A stretch of 64,000 bases of DNA from Stomoxys calcitrans (GCF_963082655.1 NC_081553.1:129175736-129239735), one strand, 5' to 3'; positions 1 to 11,605 are shown, counted from the first letter of the stretch. Program-made: numbers and translations. Notes: generated from the letters alone by a model not told the origin.

Positions 1-143
1 CCAACTCTTTTTCAGTGTAGCGATAAAAAATTGTATCTCTTCAATGGTATGAGCATCATATCCGAGCTCAATTTCCGGGAACACCAGGTCGTCCACTCGT
101 ACTGGTTTCTGACGGAATGGCCAGCTGGCCGGATCATGCTCTA
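1..143 (-). CDS. Possible internal coding exon, truncated by the window edge
   Basis: On the minus strand an AG acceptor at 145-144 opens a 47-codon reading frame that runs to base 1 without a stop. The frame begins EHDPASWPFRQKPVR and reads through VDDLVFPEIELGYDAHTI. Third positions are G/C-rich, unlike the AT-rich flank, which suggests real coding sequence. I do not recognise the family. The plus strand and one other minus frame are also open over most of this stretch, so the strand is not certain. The polypyrimidine tract before the acceptor is weak. It could also be a fragment of a retroelement. Confidence 0.35.
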
Positions 144-391
144 CTAAGAAATTTTTTTCTTTTCACCCTTAGAAGAAATGGGGACAGAATTTCGATTATT
201 AGACTTTATATTGAATAGATCATAATGTTAAAGGAGCATTGAAAGTTATTTCCATATTTCGCTCAATTAACCATATAAAGCGTGTGCAAAGCGGATTTTA
301 TGAAATTTTTATCAACATTTTTACCTATGTGGCCCAGACACTGATTATTTCAAAGTTGTTGTGGTCAACATTCAGTGCTCTCTCGAACTAC
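144..391. other. Unassigned intergenic or intronic DNA
   Basis: AT-rich sequence with no open frame, repeat end or RNA gene that I can support. Confidence 0.4.
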
Positions 392-712
392 ATGCAAAAG
401 CAAATTTGCCCATGAACAAACCTCTCACATATCAATGAGTGCAGTCCGATTCAAGATTAAGCTCATTGATAAGGGGCCTCCTTTTTATAGCCGAGTCCGA
501 GCGGCGTGTCGCAGAGCGACACCTTATTGTTTTTTACATGGCTGCCATACCAAATTATAGTGCCCCACAAGTGTCGCTAGCATTAGGAGGGAATAACCAC
601 AGCTGAAAATTTTTTCTGATGTTCTCGCCAGGATTCGAACCCAGGCGTTCAGCGTCATAGCCAGACATGACGCTTTGCGGAACACTGGCCTCCTCTCGAA
701 CTATACGACGAG
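392..712 (-). mobile_element. tRNA-derived SINE (inverse orientation)
   Basis: Read on the minus strand, this holds a perfect Pol III B box (GGTTCGAATCC, about 632-642) inside a T-arm-like hairpin. The same body follows as in the copy at 21600: the blocks on clustered cytosines, the GACTCGGCTATAA block and the block around GCACTCATTGATATGTGAG. No intact tRNA can be folded, so it is a SINE and not a tRNA gene. Confidence 0.65.
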
Positions 713-752
713 AAATTTTTTAGTAAAATCAAAAAAACTAATGCTGGCTACA

Positions 753-885
753 TTTTTGAAGTATCCTGCCATGTAAAATCTTCTCTATCAAGTGGTGTAG
801 CTATAGGGCCGATCAGACTCGACATAAAAAGGAGGCCCTTTATCATTGAGCTTAAACTTAAATCGAACTGCATTCATTGATATTA
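753..885 (+). mobile_element. SINE 3' part, sense orientation
   Basis: It repeats the body of the neighbouring SINE in the opposite orientation (GACTCG, GGAGGCCC, TTATCATTGAGCTTAAAC and CATTCATTGATAT blocks). It lacks the B-box portion. With the upstream copy it forms an inverted SINE pair. Confidence 0.55.
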
Positions 886-1005
886 TGATGGAAGGAAATC
901 TAGATCCACATATGGCGCTGAGATCCGTCCTCAGCCTCGTTTTCCAAGTCAATATATCTCTATACTATTAAAATGAGATAATTTTAATATTATTTATATG
1001 TTATA

Positions 1006-1183
1006 TTGGGTTGCCCAAAAAGTAATTGCGGATTTTTTTAAAAGAAAGTAAATGCATTTTTTTACATTTTTTTTCTAAACCAAGCTAAAAGTCACAGCTG
1101 ATAACTGACAAAAGAAAGAATGCAATTATAGAGTCACAAGCTGTGAAAAAATTTATCAACGCCGACTATATGAAAAATCCCAA
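1006..1183 (+). mobile_element. Mariner-type MITE, copy 1, right end damaged
   Basis: The left TIR starts TTGGGTTGCCCAAAAAGTA after a TA dinucleotide. The right TIR has lost about 21 bp between two CC dinucleotides, leaving CCCAATATA. The body (CAGCTGATAACTGACA, GTCACAAGCTGTGAAAAA, GCCGACTATATG) is shared with the copies at 16599, 19239 and 48515. There is no coding capacity. Confidence 0.75.
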
Positions 1184-1349
1184 TATATACCACGTTTGCA
1201 TTCCAAAATTTCTTCCAATTTATTGCATTACTTTAACCCAACGTAGAATAGCGTTCCAAGCGCCTCGATCTTCTACGCCCATTTTATAATTATTTTATAA
1301 ATCATTTTATAATTTTGACTATTTCAGCCTAACGCTTTTCACAATAATT

Positions 1350-2062
1350 TTTATACCCTCCACCATAGGATGGGGGTATACTAATTTCGTCATTCTGTTG
1401 GGAACTCTTCGAAATATTCATCTAAGACCCCATAAAGTACATATATTCTTGATCGTCATGACATTTTAAGTCGATCTAGTCATGTCCGTTCGTAAGTCTA
1501 TCTGCCAAAATCACGGTAACTTTCGAAGAAGTGAAGCTAGCCGCTAAAAATTTCGCACAAATACTTCTCATTAGTGTAGGTCGGTTGGGATTGTAAATGG
1601 GCCATATCGGTCCGTGTTTTTATATAGCTGTCATAGAAGCCGATCTTGCATCTTTTCTTTTTGAGCCACTAGATGGCGCAATTCTTATCCGACTTGTCTG
1701 AAATTTTGATCAACGGTTTCTGCTAGGGCTTTAAACATACGTGTCAAATATGGTCTGAATCGGTCTATAGCCGGTTACAGCTCCCATATAAACCGATAGC
1801 TCCCATATAAAAATAGGGAGCTAATTTACTTGCTTCTTGAACCCCTAAAGGATTCAATTCTTACTCGAATTGGCTGAAGTTTCACACAATTCTATTCTGG
1901 TTCTGGTCCGAATCGAACTTAATATAGCTCCAATAGCATAGCAATTATTTTCTTTTATTCTTTGTTTTCCCAAAATGAGATACCGGGAAAAGAACTCGAC
2001 AAATGCGATCTATGGTGGAGGGTATATAAGATTCTACCCGGCCAAACTTAGCACGCGTTTAA
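1350..2062 (+). repeat. Repeat family A, near-complete copy
   Basis: It begins with a small hairpin (TATACCCTCCACCAT paired with ATGGGGGTATA) and ends with GGTGGAGGGTATA followed by a palindromic CCGGCC-containing tail and TTAGCACGC. Internally it carries degenerate units containing ATATAGCTGTCATA, CGATCTTG and GGCTGAAGTTTCACAC. The small open frames here are products of the repeat, not genes. Confidence 0.6.
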
Positions 2063-2120
2063 TTGTTTTCTTTTACTTTGTAATCATAATTAAATAAATT
2101 TTATTTTATGGAGTAACCCT

Positions 2121-2967
2121 ACACTTTCGTCATTCTGTTTGTAGCACCTCGAAATATGCGTCTGAGACCCCATAAATATTCTTGATCGCCACGTCATTTT
2201 AAGTCGATCTAGCCATGTCCGTCCGTCTGTTCGTCCGTCCGTCTGTCTGTCGAAAGCACGCTAACTTCCGAAGAAGTAAAGCTAGCCGGTTGAAATTTTT
2301 GCACAAATACTTTTTATTAGTGTAAGTCGGTTGGGATTGTAAATGGGCCAAATCGGTCCATGTTTTCATATAGCTGCCATATAAACCGATCTTAGGTCTT
2401 GACATCTTGTCATATAAACCGATCTTGGATATTGACTTCTTGAGCCGCTGGAGGTCGCAATTCTCATACGATTTGGCTGAAATTTTGCATGAGGTGTTTT
2501 GTTATGACTTCCAATGACTGTGCTAAGTATGGCGCAAATCGGAACATAACTTGATATAGCTGCCATATAAACCGATCTGGGATCTTGACTTCTTGAGCCT
2601 CTGGAGGGCGCAACTATCATCCGATTTGGCATAAATTTTGTACAACGGCTTCTCTCATGACCTTCAACATACGTGTATAATATGGTCTTAATCGATCTAT
2701 AGCTTGATACAGCTCCCATATAAACCTTACAAGGCGCAATTCTTATCCGAATGAACTGAAATATTACACAATGACTTCTACAATGTTCAGCATTCATTTA
2801 TGGTCCGAATCGGACTAACTTGATATAGCTCCAAAGCATAACAGTTCTTATTCAATAATCTTTGTTTGCCTAAAAAGAGATACCGCGCATAGAACTAGAC
2901 AAATGCGATCCATGGTGGAGGGTATATTAGATTCGGCCCGGCCGAACTTAGCACGCTCTTACTTGTT
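2121..2967 (+). repeat. Repeat family A, second copy in tandem orientation
   Basis: It has the same body and 3' tail as the preceding copy (GGTGGAGGGTATATT then CGGCCGAACTTAGCACGC). The hairpin 5' end is missing. It contains a CCGTCTGT/CCGTCCGT-rich microsatellite at about 2218-2253. Unit starts at the TAGCTGCCAT block fall at about 2371, 2567 and 2707. Confidence 0.6.
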
Positions 2968-3640
2968 CTTGATATTTTTTGGTCTACCTATATATAGCTC
3001 TACATTTTTTCTGTGTAGGCGTTAGGGCTTCACAGAAAAAATACAGACCTAAATTTGATCGATTAAATATGGTTTTGACTTATAAAAAACTTTTCAAACA
3101 AGGTGTTAATGGCTTTAATAATTTTTGACATAGAAATTCGATTTTGTTGTGTATCAATGCAAGTGATTGGCAAACAAGGCACACGTTGAACATATTTTTA
3201 ATTGTACGAATGAAATTGTTATTTATTTGGTCAAGATTATATTATGTTCCTCTCACACATATGTAATGCAAACAGAAGTGAGAATGAGTCAAATACATGT
3301 CTCGCTTCTATCATATACAGGCACAAAGACAATCCCATGGCAGCCCGTTGTACCTCAGTGTACAACACACTGCTACAACAACAGACACAAAGTAGCGTGG
3401 CTAGACAAAATCTCTCACTCTATTTCTCCACAAAATATAATTTATTTAATTTTAATTTTGTGGCTGGTACAGACAGAGATTCCCAGAACGTTTCCAAGAA
3501 TCTGGCCAATATTTGTACAAGCAAAGTAGTGGCTCAAAAACATGCCATTTTAATTCTCAGAGCTTAATAAATAAAGCGGAAGAGTTTTATTTTGTTCGAT
3601 CTCGGGCTTAATTTCACAAAATTAAAATATAAAACGTATG
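2968..3640. repeat. Retroelement debris with a CCCATGGCAGCC 3'-tail fragment
   Basis: About 3317-3395 matches the short retroelement tail seen at 46485, 47500, 50630 and 61500 (CCCATGGCAGCC, CTCAGTGTACAACACACTGC, then CTACAACAACA). The open frames of 107-120 codons here show no family resemblance and overlap each other in different frames. I do not support them as genes. Confidence 0.4.
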
Positions 3641-3850
3641 AGTTTAGGTAGATTTTTGAAAAATCGAATATTGACATTATTTATGTATCGGAAACATGGC
3701 TCTTTTCTGCTATCCCCGTCGCACATATAAATTTAGGGGGTTACTCCGTTTATAGATTTGACAATGAAAGGAGGTGGACTTGCAATATTTGCAAAAAATA
3801 CTTTAAATGCTATGTTGGTGTCAAAATCAAAAACTGGTGAAGAAATTTAA
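3641..3850 (+). pseudogene. Non-LTR retrotransposon endonuclease fragment
   Basis: Translation gives NIDIIYVSETWL followed by HINLGGYSVYRFDN, then after a frameshift RGGGLAIFAKNTLN. This is the typical N-terminal part of an APE-type endonuclease of a non-LTR retrotransposon, where the catalytic Glu of SETWL is recognisable. It is only about 70 residues long and frameshifted, so it is dead. It may belong to the same element as the reverse transcriptase that follows. Confidence 0.6.
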
Positions 3851-3879
3851 CGTATATTAATTCAACTTAACTAACTACG

Positions 3880-5610
3880 AAGGATATAGAAATAATGGTG
3901 AAGCGGATCTCGAAGGCCCTGAATGACTCGCTTGTGTCAGCATGCTCTAGTGCCAAGCCAAGGAGCAAACAGGAAGGACTGCAGAAAACTCTTCAACAGA
4001 GCAAACGCCACAAGATTGGGACATCTATAAGGCTGAGCTAAGAAAATATAAGGGCGAGCTTAGCAAGGCTCTGAACAAATCCTGGGTAGAATTCTGCAGC
4101 TCCGTGGAGGATATATCTGAGGCCTCTAGGCTAAGGAAGATTCTGCCCTCGAGACCTATTACGATGGGGTATATTCAGAAGTTGGAGAATATATGGACAT
4201 TGTCTAGTGAGGAAACACTAGAACTACTCGTTGATACAAATTTCCCGCGAAATTCTCCAACGGACAACGTGGCGCCAGAAGAGGTTGTCACTGGTATGCA
4301 TTCATCGGACGCCACTAGGGAAATTGTGTCTGAACCGAAAATCCTTTGGGCGATAAGAAGTTTCGACTCCTTTAAGTCGTCAGACCCTGATGACATCATC
4401 ACCGGTTGAATTACAAGCTGTGTCTGATAGACTGGTTCCCTGGCTTAGGGAGATCTACTCTGCTTGTATCAGAATGTCATATATACCTAAGGGATGGAGG
4501 GAAACAAAGGCCTTTTTTATTCCGAAAGCAGGAAAACCCTACCACAGGAAGGGGAAAGATTTTTCGTCTTATAGTCTGTTATCCTTAATGCTGAAGACTC
4601 TTTAGAGGTTGATAGAAACATATCTTAGGGCAACGATATCTGGAGATCGGCTGTCGCAGCAGCAGCATGCATATAGTAAAGGCAAATCCACTGAAACAGC
4701 CCTTCGCCACCTAGTCGGCTACATTGAGGGTTTTCTAGCTGTCAAGGAATATACAATGGTAGCATTTCTTGACATTGAAGGAGCTTTCAATAATGTAAAC
4801 CCGACGTCAATCATGAAGGAGTTGGAGTTTCAAGGCATCAACTCTACCGTAAGAAGGTTTATTAATAACTTACTTACTAAAGGATGCATTACGGCAGGCT
4901 TGGGATCTGTGGATCTAAAAAGATGGATCAGCAGAGGAACATCGCAAGGAGGTGTACTATCTCCTCTACTTTGAAATATAGCCATTAACAATATATTATT
5001 GTCTCTGGAAGAAAAAGTGTAAAAGTGGTCGCGTATGCTGATGACGTTGCAATTGCGGTTAGGAGAAAGTTTCCCAGCACTCTAAGAGATATACTTCAGG
5101 AAGCTCTACGTGCAACAGCAAAGTGGGCTACCAAAAGTGGTTTGGGTATAAATCCGTGCAAGACAGAAGTAGTTCTTTTCAGCAGGAGATACAAGTTGCC
5201 TACAGTGGAACCTGTCTCCTTGGGTGGAGAGTATGTTCCATTTACAGAAAGCGCAAAATACCTGGGTGTTTTGCTGAACAGGAAATTTAACTTCAAATCC
5301 AACATTTTGGAAAGGGCAAGAAAGGTCACTCTTGCTCTATACACCGGCAAGAGAGCCATTGACAAAAGTTGGGGATTTAGACCGCGTATCATGCATTGGG
5401 TATGAACTGCAGTTATCAGACCTATAATGCTATATGGTGTTGTGGTCTGGTGGACGGCGCTTCAAAAATCCACCTACTGCTCAATACTTAACGGGATACA
5501 AACTTATAAGACAATCACGTTTTGGCTAATAATATGCTATCATTGGGATGGTAACCTGTTAATCAAATTAACCCCACCCATTTCGCAACTACTATCAATA
5601 CGCTGTTAGA
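3880..5610 (+). pseudogene. Degenerate non-LTR reverse transcriptase
   Basis: A broken LINE polyprotein. The pre-RT linker (WDIYKAELRKYKGELSKAL, ISEASRLRKILPS) is followed by RT blocks: QQHAYSKGKSTETAL, then VAFLDIEGAFNNV, then RGTSQGGVLSPLL, then the catalytic VVAYADDVAIAV, then NPCKTEVVLFSR. Several stops (about 4406, 4603, 4972, 5403) and frame changes interrupt it, and RNase H and the 3' end are missing. The clade (Jockey, R1 or LOA-like) cannot be settled by eye. It is followed directly by repeat family A. Confidence 0.75.
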
Positions 5611-5627
5611 TCTGTTTTCTTTTTGGC

Positions 5628-6018
5628 AGTCATATCAAAACACCTCATGCAAAATTTCAGTCAAATCGGATAGGAATTGCGCCCTCTAGTGAGGCCCTCT
5701 ATATCAGCTTAAGAAACGATTTGAACCATACTTAACACAGTTGTTGGAAGTCATAACAAAACATATCATGCTAAATTTCCGCCAAATCGGTTAGGAAATG
5801 CGCACTCTAGAGGCTCAAGAAGTCAAGACCCCATATCGGTTTAAATGACAGCTAAATTAAGTTATACACCGATTCCAATCATATTTAGCACAGTTGTTGG
5901 AAATCATAAGCAAACACCTCATGCAAATTTTATGCCAAATCGGATAAGAATTGCGCTCTCTAGTTGCTCAAGATGCCAAGATCCAAGATCGGTTTATATG
6001 GCAGCTATATCAAAATAG
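5628..6018 (-). repeat. Repeat family A fragment, minus orientation
   Basis: It contains AAAACACCTCATGCAAAATT, GTTGTTGGAAGTCATAA and GATCGGTTTATATGGCAGC units as in the 12.6-13.7 kb copy. Neither terminus is present. Confidence 0.5.
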
Positions 6019-6130
6019 TAAAAAATGTTACGCAGAAATAGGAAAAATTAGGACGTGAACAAATAGAATAGATAAATTCCAAACGCAACATTTTGGAGGA
6101 CATTGTCAAAAGTAAAAGTGAGTATTTATA

Positions 6131-7771
6131 CAGCGGTCAAAAAAAGTATTCATCATTCAATGTTTTTTTTTTAATAAGTCTACAAAAGACAATTGGAATA
6201 AAAACATATTAAACTAATGATGCAGTAGTGCTTGTGTGATATATATGTACACAATTTCATTGTTTTTAAAGAAAAAAATAGTATTTATTGGAACAAAAAG
6301 GGCCATTTTACAGCTGAACACAAAAAATTAAACAAAAAAAGTATTCATCATTGCAAAAAAAACAAAAAAATAAATAACATAATTTAAAAAAATTAATACT
6401 TTGTTATTCGACCACCGCGTCTTATAACTTCTTTTAAACGGTTTGACATCGATTGGACTAATTTAGCGGTTATATTTTGGTCTATATTAGTCCATTCCTC
6501 CATTATCACCTGTTGCATTTGACTCTTGCTCGAAAAATTGCGCGTTCTCAATTTGCGTTCGAGATGTTCCCAAAGATGTTCAATTGGGTTCAAGTCGGGA
6601 CTTTGAGGAGGAGTTTTAATGACTTTGGGGCAGTTATACAGCATCCACATCTTGGTATTTAAAGCAGAATGTTTGGGGTCATTATCTTGATAATATTGAA
6701 AGTTATTACCAAGCCCAAGTTTTACAGCACTATCTTTTAAATTCCTCTTTAAAATGTCAATGTAATACTTATGATCCATTACTCCATTAATAATTTCAAG
6801 ATTTCCCGCTCCTGAAGCCGCCATACACCCCCAAACCATTAAACCACCTCCACCATGTTTTACAGTAGCAACTGTGTTTCGTTCTTCAAGCTCTGTATTT
6901 GGTTTTCTGTACACTATGACCTTTCCATCGCACCCAAAAAGATTAAACTTGCTCTCGTCTGCAAAAATGACTGTTTTCCAAAATGATTCGGGCTGTTTTA
7001 CATACATTTTTGCGAAGTTTAGCCTTTTCACTCGGTTTATTTTATTTATAAAGGGCTTCTTACGTGCAGTTCTTCCTCTGTAACTATGCCTTTTGAGTGT
7101 ATTTCGAATTGTTTGTGTAGTAACTTCCTTCCCTAAATATTCCATAGTGTTTTTACGAAGAATGGTCGCATTTGTCTTCGGAGTTTTCTGAACTTGCCGC
7201 ACTAGCCAACGCACATCTCCAACTGAAAGTGCTTTTGGTCGACCAGATCTTGGTCTATTGTCAACAGTTTTCATTTCTGTCCACTTTCTGATGATGGATT
7301 GTATAGTAGATCGTGGTCTATTTAATATTTCACTGATAGTTTTTTGATTTAAACCATTCCTGTTGTGTTTTATTAGCAAAACTTTTACCTCATCAGAAAC
7401 CTCGTTTTGCTTACGACCCATTTTGACAAAAACTATATTTTCAATGAAATTAAATATTTGCTGTCAAGGGCAAAGCCTCCTTTACTAAATAAAACAGAAA
7501 AGGGGGATTCCCAAATAATATTTGAATTTGACTTTGATGATAGCACATCAATGATGAATACTTTTTTTGTTCTGTTTTTGGTGTTATTATATAAAATTGC
7601 ATTTTTTGCGCTAATTAAATTTATTTTTTGAATTTATTTTAAAACATATTACGAAAAATAAACTATTGCATAAAACTGCATTATTTGTTTACTTTAAATT
7701 TTCTTCAATTACCCAAAATAAGTGAATTTATTATCAATTTTGCTAATGATGAATACTTTTTTTGACCGCTG
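6131..7771 (-). mobile_element. Tc1-like DNA transposon, complete copy (1641 bp)
   Basis: Both ends carry the TIR CAGCGGTCAAAAAAAGTATT continuing to about 27 bp, and TA target duplications sit at 6129-6130 and 7772-7773. A second, internal copy of the TIR core (AAAAAAAGTATTCATCATT) lies about 200 bp inside each end, at 6331-6352 and, inverted, at 7550-7571. This gives two transposase-binding repeats per end (IR/DR organisation). The transposase gene is full length. The near-identical copy at 42414 argues for recent activity. Confidence 0.93.
6393..7421 (-). CDS. Tc1/mariner (IS630) transposase, DD34E, apparently intact
   Basis: The 342-residue protein has an N-terminal paired-like helix-turn-helix (about 1-60), a GRPK motif joining its two halves (60-63), a second HTH (about 65-115), and a DDE catalytic domain. 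The catalytic residues are D155 (in FADESKF), D246 (in YYQDNDPKHS) and E281 (in PDLNPIEHLW), with exactly 34 residues between the last two: the DD34E signature of Tc1. A glycine-rich box (HGGGGLMVWG) is present, as is the full C-terminus (RGGRITKY). Length matches the usual ~340 aa. It cuts and pastes its element at TA sites. There are no internal stops, so it may be functional. Confidence 0.93.
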   Translation of the reverse strand: MGRKQNEVSDEVKVLLIKHNRNGLNQKTISEILNRPRSTIQSIIRKWTEMKTVDNRPRSGRPKALSVGDVRWLVRQVQKTPKTNATILRKNTMEYLGKEVTTQTIRNTLKRHSYRGRTARKKPFINKINRVKRLNFAKMYVKQPESFWKTVIFADESKFNLFGCDGKVIVYRKPNTELEERNTVATVKHGGGGLMVWGCMAASGAGNLEIINGVMDHKYYIDILKRNLKDSAVKLGLGNNFQYYQDNDPKHSALNTKMWMLYNCPKVIKTPPQSPDLNPIEHLWEHLERKLRTRNFSSKSQMQQVIMEEWTNIDQNITAKLVQSMSNRLKEVIRRGGRITKY

Positions 7772-7773
7772 TA

Positions 7774-7985
7774 AATTTTAAATATTATCTTATTTCAATA
7801 GTTTATTATCCATATAGATTATATTGATTTGGAAAACGGCGGTAGATTTCATGGTATTGTGCGCAATATGATAAGATTGGTATTAATTACGATTCATTTT
7901 CAATATGTATTAATTTGTTTATAATACTCTCTACAGACCATTACCCCGCATGAACATGAACATTCCACTAAGGAACTATATATAT
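7774..7985. other. AT-rich spacer
   Basis: Nothing recognisable apart from a short match at about 7949-7975 to a fragment present near 10340 (GCATGAACATGAACATTCCA). Confidence 0.35.
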
Positions 7986-7987
7986 AT

Positions 7988-8331
7988 AAAGGGTGATTTT
8001 TAGCCATTATCTGGTTTAACAGTTCACCCACGTTTCTTAGTCCAATTTTGGTATACTCTTTCCAACATTTCGAATGGTATCTCACGAATAAATGCTTCAA
8101 TGTTGAAAGACAACATTGAAGCATTTATTCGTGAGATACCATTCGAAATGTTGGAAAGAGTATGCCAAAATTGGACTAAGCGGATGGACCATTTGACGCG
8201 CAGTCTCGGTCAACATTTGCGTATTATAATCTCCAAACATAAAATTATATGGACCGTACTATCGATTCAAATAAAGATTTCATGTTTTTTTATGAAAAAC
8301 TTTCCTATAGCTCTTAAAACATCACCCTTAA
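7988..8331. mobile_element. Rearranged terminal-repeat transposon remnant with a 70-bp hairpin
   Basis: The outer ends are inverted (AAGGGTGATTTTT at about 7989; AACATCACCCTTA at about 8318-8330). Inside are two 70-nt arms, 8036-8105 and 8111-8180, that are inverted copies with one mismatch and a 5-nt spacer. The right arm is the start of a frame (NIEAFIREIPFEMLERVCQNWTKR, cut here at about 20 residues per block: IEAFIREIPFEMLERVCQNW) that looks like a transposase C-terminus. I read this as a deletion derivative with an inverted duplication. Confidence 0.6.
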
Positions 8332-8337
8332 TATAAT

Positions 8338-9020
8338 TTTTATACCCTCCATCATAGGATGGGGGTATACTAATTTCGTCATTCTGTTTGTAGCACCTCG
8401 AAATATGCGTCTGAAACCCCATAAAGTATATATATTCTTGATCGTCATGCCATTTTAAGTTGATCTAGCCATGTCCGTCCGACCGTCTGTCTGTCGAAAG
8501 CACGCTAACTTTCGAAGGAGTAAAGGTAGGCGCTGGAAATTTTGCAAAAATGCTTTTCATGAGTGTAGGTCGGTTGGGATTGTAAATGGGTCAAATCGGT
8601 CAATGTTTTGATATAGCCGTCATACAAACCGATCTTGGCTCTTGACTTCTTCAGCCTCTAGAGGGCGCAATTTTCGTCCGATTTTACTGAAATTTTGCAC
8701 GTTGTGTTTTGGTATCACTTTCAACAACTGTGCTAAATATGATTCAAATCAGTTCATAATCTGGAATAGCTGTCACATAAACCGATCTTGGATCTTGACT
8801 TCTTGAGCCGTTAGAGGGCGCAATTCTCATCCGATTTGGCTGAAATTTTGAATGAGGTGTTTTGCTACGACTGTGCTAAGTATAGTGCAAATCGGTACAT
8901 AACCTGATATAGCTGCCATATTAACCGATCTGGGATCTTGACTTCTTGAGCCTCTAGAGGGCGCAATTCTCATCCGATTTGGCAGAAATTTTGTACGTCT
9001 TCTCTCTTGACCTTCAATGT
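8338..9020 (+). repeat. Repeat family A, 3'-truncated copy
   Basis: It starts with the family hairpin (TATACCCTCCATCAT/GGATGGGGGTATA), continues with ACCTCGAAATATGCGTCTGA and CCGTCTGTCTGTCG, and then three units. The TAGC core of the units is at about 8614, 8767 and 8910 (spacings 153 and 143). It ends abruptly near 9020. Confidence 0.6.
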
Positions 9021-10519
9021 CTCCTGTACGCCCATTATGAGAAAACTAAACAACTAATTTGTTATTTAATTAAATTTTTATTATGTTTATTTGATTTTCT
9101 TTTTTAATAAAATTATTTTGTAATAGAATATCCCTTTTAAAACGATTGGAAAATTTTGTGTGGCTAAATAAATTCAACAAATAACATTATACTATTCAAC
9201 AAAAGGTTATAGAAAAAAATTAAAAATCTGTTTTATTTTTGGTAGCACGTAGTAATGACTTAAAAATGCACATCTTAAAATTAGACACATATATAATCAG
9301 AGACAAATGGTATATATTTAAAGCTATTTATAAGGTTTTTTTATTTTGTTGTTGCCATTATTTTTTTATTTGTTACATCTAAAAAATATAAAATAAAAAT
9401 ATGTTAACGACACAATCGAAAACAGAATTTTTAACGCAATGCTTACCCAGTCCATACGAAATGATCTTCCCGTAGAGGACGAGAGAGGTGATGACTAGTT
9501 TCAATGGCATAAAATGTTTGTTGGAGAAGAGAAAATGATTTTGCATAAACCTGGAAGACTTTGGAAGTGCCAAAACAGTAATTGATTGAAAAGTCTCTAT
9601 TAAATTTGTTTTAATTGCAAAGTCAAAAAAAATGGGTCTAATTTGTTTTTATTAGGCCCCAGCTAAAGTCATATAAAATTAACCGGGTATTAACGCATAT
9701 GGGGAAGACCAAAATTCCGATGGAAAAAAATGGAGAAGGTAATTAAAAAAAGTCCCCATTCTCAGAACTTCGAATACTCATTCATTTATTCCAGAGAACA
9801 AGCTAAATTTAGATGCATTGTCCCATTGAAAGGCCCCACTATTGGACTTTTGTCGAGAGCTTAAAGGGGCTTTCTCTAAAGCCCAACCGATCACTCTAGT
9901 GTATGTCAAGCGGAGATCCTTGCAATAAAAAAGCGATTGAATAGCTATAATATAATGTATTAAGGAATGAGTCATAAATATCTTCTAAGACGCCTGGCAG
10001 CCATTAACATAAATCTCCGAAGAAAGTACTTCTGAATTCAAACATCGCCCTAAAATGTCCATTGGATTGCTGTACACGTATTTAAGTCATCTGTTATGGA
10101 TGCATGTAGCTCAGGTTGCGAGACATGTAGCTACCTTAAAATTTCAGTGAAACTGGAATCTGTGAGTATGACTCTGACAATTATACTATTTCTTCGATGT
10201 TAGCCTTAAAGGGCAACGGATAGCAGGCGGTCATGAATTGGAAATGGTAAACGCTCCAAGATAACATACGTTTATCTAAACTAGAAGAGGTCACCCGCAA
10301 GCTGCCACTAAAACCTAGTCTTAACTGCAAAATACAAATTTACCCATGAACATTCCACTGGGGCTGTCTGTACCTCAACTACAAACCGCCTTGGCACTCA
10401 AATGCCGCGGAGGTCTTGCCTTAGCCCCTAGCTCCTACTTAACCGAATGAAAGTAATCCAAAGTGCATAAAAATATGATTAACAAGTAAAATATATCCAA
10501 AGTAATGTGCAGATGAGAA
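9021..10519. other. AT-rich DNA without a supportable gene
   Basis: A 64-codon minus-strand frame at 9379-9573 ends near a GTAAGC donor-like site but has no recognisable product or partner exon. A SINE-like scrap is at about 10325-10370. Nothing else is supported. Confidence 0.35.
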
Positions 10520-11605
10520 CTGGTCTCGATCATATTTGATTGAGGTCCCGAGAACCCTTATACAAGTCACAGTTTCAGCGAAATCGGGCAACAAAACCGC
10601 TTTTTATGGGATTAGGTTAGGGTCTCATTGGAAGATCGGTCTATATGACAGCTATATCTAAATATAGTCTGGTCTGGACTTTATGCTGTTCGGATGAGGG
10701 GCGGTTTAATACAAGTCACTGTGTCAAATTCCAGCGAAATCGGGTAATAAATGCAGCTTTTATGGGCTTAAGACCCTTAATCGGCAGATTGGTCAATATG
10801 GCAGCTAAATCTGAATAAAGACCGATCTGAACCATATTTGAGTCGGATATCGGAAAGCTTTAATCAGAGAAATAGGATAACAATTGCAGCCTTTAATGAC
10901 TTAATACCCTACGTCGGCAGATCGATCTATATGGCAACTATATCTAAATATAGTCCGACCAAAACTATATTGTCCGATATTGTCCATGTCCGATATTAAG
11001 TCCTTAAGACAATCAATCGGCAGTCTATATGGCAGCTATATCTAAATATTTCCCGATCTGAACCACATTTAAATGTTATTACGGAAATCTTGGAGCAACT
11101 CACTTTTTCATGTCTCAGCGAAATCAGGTTATAAATGCAACTTTTATGGGCTCAATACCCTTAATTGGCAGATCGATCTATGGCAGTATAGCTGGATATA
11201 GCCCGATTTGAACCATATTTGAGTCGGATATCGTGAAGCTTTAATGAACTCACTGATTCAAATTTCAGCAAAATCGGAGATTGAGAGAGATCAGCAGATT
11301 GGACTATACAAAAGCTATATCTAAATAAGATCCAATCTGAACCATATTAAAGTCGGATGTCGCTAAGCTTAAAACAACTCACTGTTGCTAATTTTATTGA
11401 AATCGGATATTAAATGCGGTCTATGTGGCAGCTATATGTAAGTATGTCCCGATATGGGCCATATTAGGTTTGAATGTCGGGGCCTCTAGTACAACTTCCT
11501 GTTTCAAATTTCAGCGAAATCAGACAAAATATGCGGTTTTTACGGGCTTAAGACCCAAGATCGGTCTATATGGCAGCTATATCCAAATATAGTCTGATTG
11601 TAATT
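10520..11605 (+). repeat. Repeat family B array, no termini
   Basis: It consists of degenerate units carrying TATATGGCAGCTATATCTAA, GAACCATATTTGAGTCGG, CAAATTTCAGCGAAATC and TTTTATGGGCTTAAGACCC blocks. They are related to the better-preserved array at 13773-15110. Confidence 0.55.

Noticed and set aside
618..660. Possible tRNA gene (GGTTCGAATCC on the minus strand)
   Set aside because: Only the T arm and B box are convincing; no acceptor stem or anticodon arm folds, and the same body recurs at 21600 and 45410. It is a SINE.
9379..9573. Possible minus-strand first exon ending near GTAAGC
   Set aside because: The peptide resembles nothing I can name with confidence, and no partner exon is seen.
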